Shown: positions 38,077-47,786 of the stretch, piece by piece | Numbering within the stretch: position 1 is the first letter of the stretch | Layout of the letters: every line of letters begins with the position of its first letter | Made by a program: the position numbers and the translations under genes | Notes under the pieces: generated by a model | What the model was told of the DNA's origin: nothing | Databases searched by the model: none | Seen by the model: only the letters and a program-made list of their open reading frames with translations | Source of the DNA: Pantoea coffeiphila | GTDB lineage: Bacteria > Pseudomonadota > Gammaproteobacteria > Enterobacterales > Enterobacteriaceae | Assembly (NCBI RefSeq): GCF_016909495.1 | Contig: NZ_JAFBFW010000005.1 | Location: 434,001-498,000 of the forward strand | DNA: 64,000 nt | Direction of reading: 5' to 3'

Positions 38077-39606
38077 GTTCACTGCCGTACAGGCAGCTTA
38101 GAAATGGCGTGCCACTTCGGCGATTAGGCTGGTTTCGTTCACTGCCGTACAGGCAGCTTAGAAATGGAAAAACTTCTGGGAAGAAATGGCCCGTAAGTTC
38201 ACTGCCGTACAGGCAGCTTAGAAAACCACACCTCTATCTCCGAAGGCGTTATATTTGTTCACTGCCGTACAGGCAGCTTAGAAATGGTACATCGAGCCAG
38301 CGGAGACCGGACCACCGTTCACTGCCGTACAGGCAGCTTAGAAAAATCGTCAATATTGCCATCCCAATGTATGAGGGTTCACTGCCGTACAGGCAGCTTA
38401 GAAATGCGTGATAGTCTCGGGCCAGGCAGGCGTAGTGTTCACTGCCGTACAGGCAGCTTAGAAATTTCCAACTCCGCAACGTGGGCTACTGGATTCGTTC
38501 ACTGCCGTACAGGCAGCTTAGAAAAGTGCAACATCCAGAGGCTGTGTATTCCAACCGTTCACTGCCGTACAGGCAGCTTAGAAATGAATCATAAAACCGG
38601 TGGTGGCATCCTGATGGTTCACTGCCGTACAGGCAGCTTAGAAAGATAAGACCTGCAAAATCTCCTCATCGGTCGTGTTCACTGCCGTACAGGCAGCTTA
38701 GAAATACAACCCCGGATGTAACATGAATGGCGAAAAGTTCACTGCCGTACAGGCAGCTTAGAAATTCCCAGATGATGCCAGCACCAGCCACAGACGGTTC
38801 ACTGCCGTACAGGCAGCTTAGAAATGACAGCGGACCAGCAGCGCGTAATTGCTGAAGTTCACTGCCGTACAGGCAGCTTAGAAACAATCGCGTTAAACCC
38901 GTTGTTCTGGTCCAGCGTTCACTGCCGTACAGGCAGCTTAGAAAAGGAGAATGGTGTAGTGCTCTGCAAAATGGGGGTTCACTGCCGTACAGGCAGCTTA
39001 GAAATGACAGGCAAAACCGGCAGTCCGCCAAAACCTGTTCACTGCCGTACAGGCAGCTTAGAAAAAACTCGCCTACCCATACCGGCGCGATGTTCTGTTC
39101 ACTGCCGTACAGGCAGCTTAGAAAAAATAACAGCAATGTGCAGAGACTGGTAATGTGTTCACTGCCGTACAGGCAGCTTAGAAAAGAGAACGGCTTGAAT
39201 CCGATAACAGTGACATGTTCACTGCCGTACAGGCAGCTTCGAAACATTCGGCAGAACTGTTCGGGTGAGGCTTAAAGTTCACTGCCGTACAGGCAGCTTA
39301 GAAATTTCAGGAAGAGAGACCATCGAAGCCGTCAGGGTTCACTGCCGTACAGGAAGCTTAGAAAAGTATTGGGCCTCAAGCGCATTAATTGCCGCTGTTC
39401 ACTGCCGTACAGGCAGCTTAGAAAAGGTTGCAGCCCGTAGCTCTCGGTGCGAATGATCGTTCACTGCCGTACAGGCAGCTTAGAAATTACAGTCCTCACA
39501 GGTGTCCATGCCCCACTAGTTCACTACCGTACTGGCCGCTTACAGATGCTTGCTTTATCTACGAGCCAGGTAGAACAGGTGTACTATCGTACTGTCTCCA
39601 TCACTA
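38077..39606 (+). CRISPR. CRISPR1, type I-F array
   Basis: Twenty-four near-identical 28-base repeats begin at 38077 and recur every 60 bases to 39397, then at 39459, with 32-base spacers (one of 34). The repeat is GTTCACTGCCGTACAGGCAG followed by CTTAGAAA, giving the 5-bp CTGCC/GGCAG hairpin cut by Cas6f. Decay is confined to the right end: one substitution at 39217, one at 39337, a diverged repeat at 39519, and a barely recognisable one at 39579 that keeps the phase. Frames through the array that repeat short peptides are artefacts. Confidence 0.98.
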
Positions 39607-39715
39607 GAATCACAGTAGCTTATCTGGGCACATTGTTTGACTGACGTAAATTAACTAATTGAATTTTATGAATTAAACATTGTTGTTAAGTAGGGGCATG
39701 TAAGATAAGCTTGAA

Positions 39716-39864
39716 CAACTCTTTAGCGTTGGACGTATTACGTCTAGTCGGGTGATTAGCCAGACTCTAACTTATTGAACGTATTTGGGGTTGCGAAAGT
39801 GTCGCAACCCTCACTCGTTCCTCCTTCGGGTTGCGACACTTTCGCTTCCTTTAGTAAAGAGTTG
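39716..39864 (+). ncRNA. Retron ncRNA (msr-msd template)
   Basis: The ends are the complementary a1/a2 pair CAACTCTTTA (39716-39725) and TAAAGAGTTG (39855-39864). Next to a1 is AGC with the candidate branching G at 39726. Two msr stem-loops follow: GACGT/ACGTC (39732-39744) and AGTC/GACT (39746-39766). The msd part is a perfect 18-bp hairpin, left arm GCGAAAGTGTCGCAACCC (39793-39810), right arm 39828-39845, with a 17-base loop. The order a1-msr-msd-a2 directly before a retron reverse transcriptase gene identifies it. Ends of the processed RNA and DNA need experiment. Confidence 0.9.
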
Positions 39865-39896
39865 AGCCCGGAAGAATAGATCCTTCCGGGCTTTTT
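39865..39896 (+). terminator. Terminator/attenuator between retron ncRNA and RT
   Basis: AGCCCGGAAG pairs with CTTCCGGGCT and ends in a T run, twelve bases before the RT start. It begins on the base after a2, so it would define the 3' end of the ncRNA and limit read-through into the protein genes. Confidence 0.85.
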
Positions 39897-39908
39897 ACAG
39901 GTAATATT

Positions 39909-40841
39909 ATGTCGTTAATTAACAGGTTAGCTACGTCGTTACAGCAGAGCGAACTGAAGGTAAATGCATACCTGGAAGGTGCATCGGGTAAGTACAAAGT
40001 TTACAGAATTCCCAAACGTACAACGGGTTTTCGAATCATTGCGCAACCTGCTAAGGCGCTGAAAGATTACCAACGTGCTTTTCTCCAGCTTTACCGCTTC
40101 CCCATTCATGAGTGCGCGATGGCGTATCAGAAAGGCAAAAGCATACGTGATAACGCGTTGGCTCATGCTCGAAATCCTTACCTGCTCAAAACCGATCTGG
40201 AAGATTTTTTTAATTCAATTACGCCCGATATTTTCTGGCAATGTGTTGAACGATCTTCCTCCAGTGAGTTGCAGTTCCAACTAGCGGACCGACGCTATGT
40301 GGATCAGGTTCTCTTCTGGAAGCCTACCAAACGCAGCACGCGGTTGATGTTGAGCGTGGGGGCGCCTTCTTCCCCTGTTATCTCGAATTTTTGCCTTTAC
40401 GAATTCGACACACTCATTAATGAATACTGTCGTGAACTGGACATTATTTACACACGTTATGCGGATGATCTGACTTTTTCCTGCAACACCCGTGAAGTGC
40501 TTAAGTCCGTTCCTGCGATTATCGAAACACTGTTAAATAAGATTTTCAGCAAAAAACTAAGGCTGAATCGTGGTAAAACCATTTTTTCTTCTATGGCGCA
40601 TAACCGCCATGTTACGGGCGTCACGCTAAATAACGAAGGTCGGCTTTCTTTAGGTCGTGAACGCAAAAGGTTTATCAAGCATCTTATTAATCAGTACCGA
40701 TATGGGATGATTGATGAATCTGATAAGGCCTATCTTGTTGGACTACTGGCTTTTGCAAGCCATATTGAGCCAGATTTTATTCTTAGAATGAACGATAAAT
40801 ATTCATATGAGCTGATGGATCGTTTGAGGAGGCAGCAGTGA
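39909..40841 (+). CDS. Retron reverse transcriptase
   Basis: A 310-residue RT that should make msDNA from the ncRNA just upstream, primed from the branching G. Catalytic YADD is Tyr184-Asp187 ([12 protein letters not shown]). Retron-specific marks are both present: NAxxH in region X (Asn82-Ala83...His86) and VTG in region Y (Val235-Gly237). The last codons overlap the GTG start of the ATPase gene. With the ATPase and HNH genes it forms a type I-A retron, the class of Retron-Eco7 (Ec78), in which an RT-msDNA complex holds a Septu-like PtuAB effector in check until a phage trigger. Confidence 0.95.
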   Translation: MSLINRLATSLQQSELKVNAYLEGASGKYKVYRIPKRTTGFRIIAQPAKALKDYQRAFLQLYRFPIHECAMAYQKGKSIRDNALAHARNPYLLKTDLEDFFNSITPDIFWQCVERSSSSELQFQLADRRYVDQVLFWKPTKRSTRLMLSVGAPSSPVISNFCLYEFDTLINEYCRELDIIYTRYADDLTFSCNTREVLKSVPAIIETLLNKIFSKKLRLNRGKTIFSSMAHNRHVTGVTLNNEGRLSLGRERKRFIKHLINQYRYGMIDESDKAYLVGLLAFASHIEPDFILRMNDKYSYELMDRLRRQQ

Positions 40842-42496
40842 CTAAACAACTGGAGCGTAAAGCCAGAGGAGGGAGTTTACTCTCTGCCTTCGAACTTTAT
40901 CAGCAGGAGAAAAGTACAGCTTCTCTCGGCCCGGATGAGAAAGCCGGAGAGTGGTTCGAGTTTTGCTGGAGTTATCTACAAAATTCCGCACATCTCAATT
41001 CCGACATATATTCTCCAGAAAATCCATTTTTCATGCGTTCGATGTCACTGACCGATTTCCGTCGCTTCCCACAGCTCGATATAAATTTTGAAGCCGATCT
41101 GACCATTATTATTGGTAATAACGGGAAGGGTAAAACCAGTATTCTTTATGCGATTTCCAGGACGTTGAGCTGGTTCACTGCGAATATCCTTAAAGAGGAC
41201 AGCAGTGGGCAAAGACTTAACGAATACTTGGATATCAGGAATGATTCAGATAATCGTTTCACGGATATCAACTCCAGTTTCTCTTTTGGCAAAGGACTTA
41301 AGAACATTTCTATCCGGCTTTCGCGCTCAGCTTTGGGCGCTGCTGAGCGGAGAGAAAGCATTATCAGACCGGCTAAAGAGGTTGCGGATATCTGGCGGGT
41401 TATCAACGATCGGAGAATCGTTAATCTTCCTGTTTTTGCACTTTACTCCGTTGAACGCTCACACCCCTTCAAAAAATCGGCAAAAGAGAGCGCTGAAAAC
41501 CGAGAAGAGCGGTTTGATGCATACAATTATGCGTTAACCGGTGCCGGGCGTTTCGATCACTTTGCTGAATGGTTTATCTCTCTTCACAAAAGATCTGAGG
41601 CTCAAGGGGCATCGGCAATCGAACTACTGCAAGAGCAGGTGAATGACCTGGAGCAGTTAGTCAACAACGGGCTGATCTCAATGATCCCGCTTCTGGAAGA
41701 GACGAAAAGTAAACTACTGACGGCTCAGCTGAGAAAAGAGGCGCTCCAGTCCGTGAACATTCTGACGGACGTGACCCAAATGGATATTGTATCCCGAGCC
41801 ATTACCCGGGTCGTCCCCAGCATAAGTCGCATTTGGGTTGAGACATCATCGGGTGCGGATATTATCAAGGTTACGAACGATCTGCAGGATGTCACTATTG
41901 AACAGCTATCTGATGGACAACGGGTATTTCTGGCCCTGGTCGCCGACCTCTCGCGACGTATGGTTATGCTTAACCCGCTGTTAAAAAATCCGCTTGAGGG
42001 TCGAGGCATCGTTCTCATTGATGAGATTGAGCTACATCTTCATCCAAAATGGCAGCAGGAAGTTATCGTTACTTTGCGCACGGTTTTCCCTAATATCCAG
42101 TTTGTCGTCACAACCCACAGCCCAATCGTGTTATCCACGACTGAAACTCGCTGTATCCGTGAGTTCAGGGAAAACGATAAAACCGGAGAGGTGTTTTTGG
42201 CCGTCCCTCCTATTCAGACCAAAGGCAGTGAGAATTCGGAAATTCTTGAGCAAGTGATGGGCGTTTTCTCAACTCCGCCGAACATTGCTGAATCCTATCT
42301 CCTTAGCAATTTTGAGGAATCAATTATTGGTGAGGGTGATGAACTGAGTGCTGAATCTCTCAACCTTTATAATAATATCGCTTCGCATTTTGGCCAGAAT
42401 AGTTCCGAGCTGAAAAAAGCAGACAGCCTGCTACGCCTTCACCGAATGAAAAACAAAATTAGCCGAGCAAAACGCGAAAAGGATAATCAGGGATGA
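40838..42496 (+). CDS. ptuA: Retron effector ATPase (PtuA-like)
   Basis: A 552-residue ABC/SMC-type ATPase. Walker [10 protein letters not shown] is at about residues 92-100, the ABC signature region reads [21 protein letters not shown], Walker B is [11 protein letters not shown] near residue 391 and the switch is [12 protein letters not shown]. This is the PtuA architecture of Septu and of type I-A retrons. The GTG start overlaps the RT stop, and its end overlaps the HNH gene by four bases. In the Eco7 model it assembles with PtuB and msDNA-RT; the toxic output here is inferred from that model. Confidence 0.9.
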   Translation: MTKQLERKARGGSLLSAFELYQQEKSTASLGPDEKAGEWFEFCWSYLQNSAHLNSDIYSPENPFFMRSMSLTDFRRFPQLDINFEADLTIIIGNNGKGKTSILYAISRTLSWFTANILKEDSSGQRLNEYLDIRNDSDNRFTDINSSFSFGKGLKNISIRLSRSALGAAERRESIIRPAKEVADIWRVINDRRIVNLPVFALYSVERSHPFKKSAKESAENREERFDAYNYALTGAGRFDHFAEWFISLHKRSEAQGASAIELLQEQVNDLEQLVNNGLISMIPLLEETKSKLLTAQLRKEALQSVNILTDVTQMDIVSRAITRVVPSISRIWVETSSGADIIKVTNDLQDVTIEQLSDGQRVFLALVADLSRRMVMLNPLLKNPLEGRGIVLIDEIELHLHPKWQQEVIVTLRTVFPNIQFVVTTHSPIVLSTTETRCIREFRENDKTGEVFLAVPPIQTKGSENSEILEQVMGVFSTPPNIAESYLLSNFEESIIGEGDELSAESLNLYNNIASHFGQNSSELKKADSLLRLHRMKNKISRAKREKDNQG

Positions 42497-43137
42497 AGTT
42501 ACTCAACCGTACTGCTGGACCGGAACATTTACGCCAGTTCAGGGGCGGACGCGACCGGTGGAGGGCTGTTGATAAAGAATTAATTTGGCGGTATTTATTA
42601 GAAATGCAGGGTGAGTTTTGCGCCTATTGTGAGTGCAGTCTCAATCGGAAGCACATAGAACATTTCAGGTCGAGAGATGAATTTACTGCATTAACCTTTG
42701 AATGGGGGAATTTATTTGGATCGTGTGGGGATACAAAAGCAGGTGGCTGGCAACGTTGTGGAATATATAAAGATAATGGCGCAGGTCAGTACCATCCGGA
42801 TCACCTTATCAAACCTGATGATGACAACCCTGACGATTATCTTTTATTCCTGACCTCGGGGCAGGTTGTTCCTGCTAAAGGCATCGACGAGATAAAATTA
42901 TTAAAAGCGCAGGAAACTATTAGGGTATTCAACCTTAACGGAGATTCTGCACTGCTTGGCCGTAGAAAAAAAGCGTTAAGCTTCATTATGGAGGAAGTTA
43001 AAGAGCTTTATGATGCCTATGATGAACTTGGTGAAGAGCAATGGCGCGAATTTCTTGATGATGAGGTTAACGCTTCTAAAAATAAAGAGTTCAGTACGGC
43101 ATTAAAGCACGCATGGCTTCACAAATGCGATTATTAA
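42493..43137 (+). CDS. ptuB: Retron effector HNH protein (PtuB-like)
   Basis: A 214-residue HNH-type nuclease. A zinc pair appears as Cys43-x-x-Cys46 (FCAYCECS), and the HNH core as His54-Ile-Glu-His57, followed by the Asn in WGNLFGSC and a further Cys in GWQRCG. It is coupled to the ATPase gene by an ATGA overlap. In Septu and type I-A retrons this partner supplies the nuclease, acting on host RNA such as tRNA in the Eco7 case. The three retron genes and ncRNA are more AT-rich than the host backbone, fitting horizontal gain. Confidence 0.9.
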   Translation: MKLLNRTAGPEHLRQFRGGRDRWRAVDKELIWRYLLEMQGEFCAYCECSLNRKHIEHFRSRDEFTALTFEWGNLFGSCGDTKAGGWQRCGIYKDNGAGQYHPDHLIKPDDDNPDDYLLFLTSGQVVPAKGIDEIKLLKAQETIRVFNLNGDSALLGRRKKALSFIMEEVKELYDAYDELGEEQWREFLDDEVNASKNKEFSTALKHAWLHKCDY

Positions 43138-43278
43138 GTGGTATTGATTTTGGTGTTTAGTTAACTGATTGATTAAAATAATAAAGTTTATTTTTTTTGA
43201 AGCGCAGTTCATCAGCAGTATAGAAAGTTAAACATGCATAGTGATTACATGTAAATCTAACACCGCCAGAGGATCAGT

Positions 43279-44256
43279 ATGGAAACGATCGGCTCGTCGG
43301 ATTTAAAGACGATTCTGCATTCCAAACGCAGCAATATTTATTACCTGCAATACTGCCGGGTTTTGGTAAACGGTGGACGTGTGGAATATGTCACGGATGA
43401 AGGTAAACGATCGCTTTACTGGAACATCCCTATCGCAAATACCACCGTGGTGATGCTGGGAACCGGCACGTCGGTGACTCAGGCTGCGATGCGCGAGTTT
43501 GCCCGTGCAGGTGTGCTGGTCGGATTCTGCGGAGGTGGCGGCACACCGTTGTATGCGGCTAATGAAGTTGAAGTCGATGTTTCCTGGCTGAGTTCGCAAA
43601 GCGAATATCGCCCTACGGAATATTTACAGCACTGGGTTAGTTTCTGGTTTGATGAAGAGTTACGTTTGGAAGCTGCAATTGCGTTTCAGCGCGTTCGAAT
43701 AAACCAGATTCGGCAGGCATGGAGCAGTGCGAAAATGCAGCGAGAAGATAAATTCACTATTGATATTCCTCGTCTGAACGGTGTCCTGGAACGTTTTGAG
43801 CAGGGCCTCGCAGGTTGTCGTAATAGTACTGATCTGTTGGCGCTCGAGGCAGTAATGACCAAGGCGTTATATAAACTCGCTGCCGAAAGCGTTAAATATG
43901 GCGACTTTACCAGGGCAAAACGTGGGGGTGGTATCGATCGCGCCAACCGTTTTCTCGATCATGGTAACTATCTGGCCTATGGCCTTGCTGCGGTGGCCTG
44001 TTGGGTTATCGGCTTACCGCACGGATTAGCCGTGCTGCATGAAAAAACTCGCCGGGGCGGGCTGGTATTTGATGTAGCGGATTTGATTAAAGATGCACTG
44101 ATTCTACCGCAGGCGTTTATTGCGGCGATGGCCGGTGAAGAAGAACAAGAGTTCCGCCAGCGCTGCCTCACCAGCCTGCAAAATGCTGATGCGCTGGATA
44201 CGATGATTAACGCGCTGGAGTCCGTAGCGCAGCAGCTGAGCCGGGTGGGAAAATGA
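43279..44256 (+). CDS. cas1: CRISPR-associated integrase Cas1, type I-F
   Basis: A 325-residue I-F Cas1 which, with Cas2-3, captures and inserts spacers. Beginning METIGSSDLKTILHSKRSNIYYLQYCRVLVNGGRVEY, it has the family block GTGTSVTQAAMREFARAGVLVGFCGGGGTP and a C-terminal helical domain containing DHGNYLAYGLAAVACWVIGLPHG. The start follows AGAGGATC. It overlaps cas2-3 by four bases. The 141-base gap before it should contain the promoter of the adaptation operon, now cut off from CRISPR1 by the retron. Confidence 0.96.
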   Translation: METIGSSDLKTILHSKRSNIYYLQYCRVLVNGGRVEYVTDEGKRSLYWNIPIANTTVVMLGTGTSVTQAAMREFARAGVLVGFCGGGGTPLYAANEVEVDVSWLSSQSEYRPTEYLQHWVSFWFDEELRLEAAIAFQRVRINQIRQAWSSAKMQREDKFTIDIPRLNGVLERFEQGLAGCRNSTDLLALEAVMTKALYKLAAESVKYGDFTRAKRGGGIDRANRFLDHGNYLAYGLAAVACWVIGLPHGLAVLHEKTRRGGLVFDVADLIKDALILPQAFIAAMAGEEEQEFRQRCLTSLQNADALDTMINALESVAQQLSRVGK

Positions 44257-47200
44257 ATATTCTGTTAATTTCCCAATGTAATAAACGGGCTTTGGAAGAG
44301 AGTCGGCGAATTCTCGATCTGTTTGCGGAACGAAAAGGCGATCGTAGCTGGCAAACCGCTATTACCTGGCAGGGGTTACAGACGCTGCGTAAGCTGCTGC
44401 GCAAAACCGCGCGCAGGAATACTGCGGTTGCCTGCCACTGGGTCAAGAAGGACGGGCAAAGCGAACTGCTATGGATTGTTGGAAACCTTCGCCGTTTTAA
44501 TGAGCTGGGCACTGTTCCAACGAATACCACGACGGCTGACGTACTCAAAAGTAAAGACGAAAACAGCTGGCACAGCATTGAAGCGATAGGTCTGCTGGCC
44601 GCTATTGCGGGTCTTTTTCATGATTTCGGTAAGGCTAACAGCCTGTTTCAAAAAATGCTGCGCGGAGAAAAGGGCATCCGTTCGTTTCAGCCCTATCGCC
44701 ATGAATGGATTTCGCTGCGCTTATTTTGTGGTTGGGTGGGTGAACGCAGTGACCGTGAATGGCTCAGCGCGTTGAGCCACATAGATGCCAGTGATGAACC
44801 TGCAATGCTGGCATCTGTGAAAAAAGATGGACTGACGGATTCACCTAACGCGTTCGAAAAGCTACCACCGGTAGCCCGAGTGGTGGCCTGGCTGATTCTC
44901 TCTCATCATCGTTTACCCAGCTATCAGCGAAGAAAAGGTCAGGGTTTGCCTCCTGAACTTATCAATCAGGAGCACTGGCTGACTCATCATCTTGACGTGG
45001 TGTGGAACGCGCTTAATCATGAAATGACAGACTGGATGCAGTCAGATCTTCAGGCGCAGTGGCTGTTTCCACAGGGAACCCCGATACGCAGCAGTACATG
45101 GCGGGCGAAAGCCAGAAAACTGTCACAGCGATTACTGGCTCAGCCTGCGTGGCTGGCCCAGATCGATCTTAATCAACGGTTTACCTGCCATCTTGCCCGC
45201 CTGGTTCTTATGCTGGCCGATCATTTCTATTCTTCTCAGCCAGCAACACCCGGCTGGCAGGCTCCAGGCTATTTATCCCTTGCTAACACCGATCGTGATA
45301 CCGGTAAACCAAAGCAGAAGCTGGACGAGCATAATATTGGCGTGGCGCAGAATGCGTTGCTTCTGGCCAGAAGCCTGCCGAATTTACGGCGCAGCCTGCC
45401 AGCGATTACTCGCCATAAAGGATTTAAAAAGCGCAGCGAGCAAGAAAAATATCGTTGGCAGGACAAAGCTTATGATGCCGCACTTGCCTTGCGTGAGCGA
45501 GCAGCAAAGCAGGGATTCTTTGGCATCAATATGGCTTCAACCGGCTGCGGTAAAACATTCGCCAATGCGCGTATTATGTACGCGCTGGCCGATGAACAGC
45601 AGGGTTGCCGTTTCTCGGTGGCCCTTGGTCTACGAGCCTTAACGCTGCAAACCGGTGATGCGCTGCGTGAAAAACTGACGCTGCAAGAGGATGATTTAGC
45701 GGTACTGATTGGTTCGCAGGCTATGGCACAGTTGCATCAATTGCGGATCGATGAAGAGACATCCGCTGCTGCTAACGGCAGTGAATCCGCCGATGCGTTA
45801 GTGGCTGAGCATCAGTATGTCAGTTACGACGGTAGCCTGGATGACGGACGACTTAGCCTCTGGCTCAAAAGCGACAACAGCCTACATAAACTGATCAGTG
45901 CGCCAGTGCTGGTGACGACTATCGATCACTTAATCTCTGCAACGGAAGGACTACGGGGAGGCCGACAGATTGCTCCCATGCTGCGGTTACTGACTTCGGA
46001 TCTGGTGCTTGATGAACCGGATGATTTTGATATTGATGACCTTCCTGCCCTGTGCCGGCTGGTTAACTGGGCAGGGATGCTGGGTTCGCGCGTGCTGCTT
46101 TCCTCGGCAACGTTGCCTCCCGCGCTGGTGCTGGCGCTGTTTAATGCCTATCGCAGCGGGCGTGAAATTTTTCAGAAAGCCTGTGGGCTGGATGAGAACA
46201 GTCCGGTTTGCTGCGCGTGGTTTGACGAGAATGAGACGTTTACGGAAGAGGTGATCCAACCGCTGGAGTTTAAATCGCGACATGAAGAGTTCGTTACGCG
46301 GCGGATAGGCCGTCTGGATAAAACACCGGTGCTGCGGCGTTGCAGATTGGTGCCGATTGCTTCTGCAACGCATGATGAAGCAGCAGTGTATCGTAGCGTT
46401 GCTGAATGCATATTCAGTTCGATGCTGGCTCTGCATGCTGAGCATCATCAACGTCACTCTGAATCGGGTAAAACCGTGTCCGTGGGCATTGTGCGTATCG
46501 CCAATATAAACCCGCTGGTTGCGATTGCCCGGCTACTGATGTCGACCCCTGCTGCGGAAAACCACCATATTCATTACTGCGTGTACCACAGCCAGCATCC
46601 TCTGGCGATGCGTTCATGGATTGAGCGCAGATTGGATGAGACCTTAACGCGCTATCAGGAGCAGGCTTTATGGCATGTTGAGGAAATCGAAAATGCGCTG
46701 AGTCAGCATCCGCAACAGCATCATCTGTTCGTGGTACTGGCAACGTCCGTTGCTGAAGTCGGCAGGGATCATGATTACGACTGGGCGATTGCCGAACCGA
46801 GTTCAATGCGCTCACTTATTCAACTGGCGGGTCGAATCCAGCGCCATCGACAGCAGCCGGTAGGGGCGGATAATTTCTATATCCTGCAGCAAAATATACG
46901 CGCGTTAAAAAATCCTGGTACACCGCGAGCGGCCTACTGCCTGCCCGGTTTTGAAAATACAACGTTTATGCTGGCCAGCCACGATCTTAATCAACTGCTG
47001 AAGCCTGAACAGTACGCAATCATCAGCGCCGCGCCGCGTATCCAGGAAAGAGCGAAACCGGACGTTCGCTCACCTTTTAGCAATTTTGCCGATCTGGAGC
47101 ATCGACGTCTGTGGGTAGAATTACAGGGAGTAAAGGATTCCCCTGACTGTGCTGCGCTCTGGTGGCGCGAGCAGATGACATGGTGCGGTGAACTACAGCG

Positions 47201-47528
47201 TCAAAAGCCCTTCCGTCAATCGCAGCCTGAATTGCTGTATTTTCTATTGATTGCTGAAGAAGGGGATATCCCCGAATTCTACTTTCCAGATGATGGCCCG
47301 GCAGGCCGTAAGCGAAGCGGAGACTTCTCCGTGGTTAACCCTGTATTTGCCAAAGGGAACAGCGCATGGATGGTGCCGGACTATCAGCAAATCTATCTGG
47401 ATCTGGCCGATAAACTGGGTATGGAGTTAGAAGCGATAAGTATACGCTTTGGCGAGATCGTTCTGCCTGACAGACAGGGTGATAGCTGGTGTTTTCATCC
47501 GATTTTTGGCGTGTTTAAAGAAAGGTAG
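44253..47528 (+). CDS. cas3: Cas2-Cas3 fusion, type I-F
   Basis: A 1091-residue fusion. The N-terminal Cas2 domain covers about residues 1-95. An HD nuclease follows, with His123-Asp124 in LFHDFGKAN. The superfamily 2 helicase has Walker A MASTGCGKTFANA near residues 428-434, a DEPDD motif near 586, and the late motif SLIQLAGRIQRHRQ. It joins Cas1 in spacer acquisition and degrades DNA marked by the Csy complex. Length is typical for the I-F family. In most I-F loci csy1 follows at once; here an insert starts after this gene. Confidence 0.96.
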   Translation: MNILLISQCNKRALEESRRILDLFAERKGDRSWQTAITWQGLQTLRKLLRKTARRNTAVACHWVKKDGQSELLWIVGNLRRFNELGTVPTNTTTADVLKSKDENSWHSIEAIGLLAAIAGLFHDFGKANSLFQKMLRGEKGIRSFQPYRHEWISLRLFCGWVGERSDREWLSALSHIDASDEPAMLASVKKDGLTDSPNAFEKLPPVARVVAWLILSHHRLPSYQRRKGQGLPPELINQEHWLTHHLDVVWNALNHEMTDWMQSDLQAQWLFPQGTPIRSSTWRAKARKLSQRLLAQPAWLAQIDLNQRFTCHLARLVLMLADHFYSSQPATPGWQAPGYLSLANTDRDTGKPKQKLDEHNIGVAQNALLLARSLPNLRRSLPAITRHKGFKKRSEQEKYRWQDKAYDAALALRERAAKQGFFGINMASTGCGKTFANARIMYALADEQQGCRFSVALGLRALTLQTGDALREKLTLQEDDLAVLIGSQAMAQLHQLRIDEETSAAANGSESADALVAEHQYVSYDGSLDDGRLSLWLKSDNSLHKLISAPVLVTTIDHLISATEGLRGGRQIAPMLRLLTSDLVLDEPDDFDIDDLPALCRLVNWAGMLGSRVLLSSATLPPALVLALFNAYRSGREIFQKACGLDENSPVCCAWFDENETFTEEVIQPLEFKSRHEEFVTRRIGRLDKTPVLRRCRLVPIASATHDEAAVYRSVAECIFSSMLALHAEHHQRHSESGKTVSVGIVRIANINPLVAIARLLMSTPAAENHHIHYCVYHSQHPLAMRSWIERRLDETLTRYQEQALWHVEEIENALSQHPQQHHLFVVLATSVAEVGRDHDYDWAIAEPSSMRSLIQLAGRIQRHRQQPVGADNFYILQQNIRALKNPGTPRAAYCLPGFENTTFMLASHDLNQLLKPEQYAIISAAPRIQERAKPDVRSPFSNFADLEHRRLWVELQGVKDSPDCAALWWREQMTWCGELQRQKPFRQSQPELLYFLLIAEEGDIPEFYFPDDGPAGRKRSGDFSVVNPVFAKGNSAWMVPDYQQIYLDLADKLGMELEAISIRFGEIVLPDRQGDSWCFHPIFGVFKER

Positions 47529-47540
47529 GTGTTTCTTATA

Positions 47541-47577
47541 TTATTGATATGGCGTAAAAATTACGCCATATCAATAA
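47541..47577. terminator. Perfect palindrome ending both cas2-3 and the leftward small RNA
   Basis: A 17-bp stem (TTATTGATATGGCGTAA and its complement) with an AAA loop, twelve bases after the cas2-3 stop and ten bases beyond the leftward crRNA-like unit. It suits convergent termination, although T runs are short. It separates cas1-cas2-3 transcription from csy1-4. Confidence 0.65.
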
Positions 47578-47586
47578 AGGGTTAGT

Positions 47587-47665
47587 CTAATGGTCTGCCT
47601 GTTCGGCAGTAAACGTAATGTATATGTATAGCAACTATTTCTAAGCTGCCTGTTCGGCAGTGATG
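47587..47665 (-). ncRNA. CreA/CreR-like crRNA mimic (repeat - 23-nt guide - degenerate repeat)
   Basis: Read leftward, the first pseudo-repeat (47665-47638) matches the array repeat at 25 of 28 positions and keeps the whole 8-base handle CTTAGAAA. The guide is 23 bases (47637-47615), not 32. The second pseudo-repeat (47614-47587) keeps the hairpin CTGCC-GAACA-GGCAG but has lost the last eight bases, which Cas6f cleavage would discard anyway. Both share the same loop change (T to A). The parts needed for processing into one short crRNA are thus conserved and the rest has decayed, the pattern described for CreA and CreR guides in type I systems. Confidence 0.8.
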
Positions 47666-47667
47666 TC

Positions 47668-47698
47668 ATCATACCGTTTAAAGCATTTTTATTGCCAA
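47668..47698 (-). promoter_or_regulatory. Candidate promoter of the crRNA mimic
   Basis: Leftward TTGGCA (47698-47693) and TATGAT (47673-47668), each five of six to consensus but 19 bases apart, would start RNA within the first bases of the pseudo-repeat. The long spacing lowers confidence. Confidence 0.45.
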
Positions 47699-47786
47699 AC
47701 ATTTTCAAGTTTGAAGCCCTCCTGCTTTTTGAACAAAATTTCCTCTTTGCAAGTTGATTACGCTGATGTAGTATCATCTTTATGAT

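Larger units (their letters stand above)
47571..47777 (-). other. Small leftward reading frame, possible CreT-like toxin region
   Basis: A 68-codon frame starts just downstream of a leftward promoter and runs into the crRNA-like unit. Its first sense codons are ATA and CTA, codon 12 is AGG, and codons 19-20 are AGG AGG, all rare in enterobacteria. A perfect AGGAGG (47718-47723) also lies nine bases before a TTG and 15 before an ATG in the same frame. Known CreT toxins are very short reading frames or RNAs rich in rare codons, placed between their promoter and creA. A toxin is suggested by position only; no protein family is recognised. Confidence 0.3.

Noticed and set aside
38109-39456. Open frames through CRISPR1 and CRISPR2 with recurring peptides such as SLPYRQLRN or VHCRTGSLE
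   Set aside because: They arise from the 60-base period of repeats and spacers, which keeps all frames open; there are no ribosome-binding sites or gene-like context.
43154-43170. TTTAGTTAACTGATT near the cas1 promoter as a second target of the 23-nt guide
   Set aside because: Only five seed bases match in a row and the flanking bases are TT, not a CC PAM.
43207-43226. GTTCATCAGCAGTATAGAAA upstream of cas1, resembling a shortened CRISPR repeat
   Set aside because: Both ends resemble the repeat, but the hairpin stem is gone and no second copy or spacer phase is visible, so chance or a dead remnant cannot be told apart.
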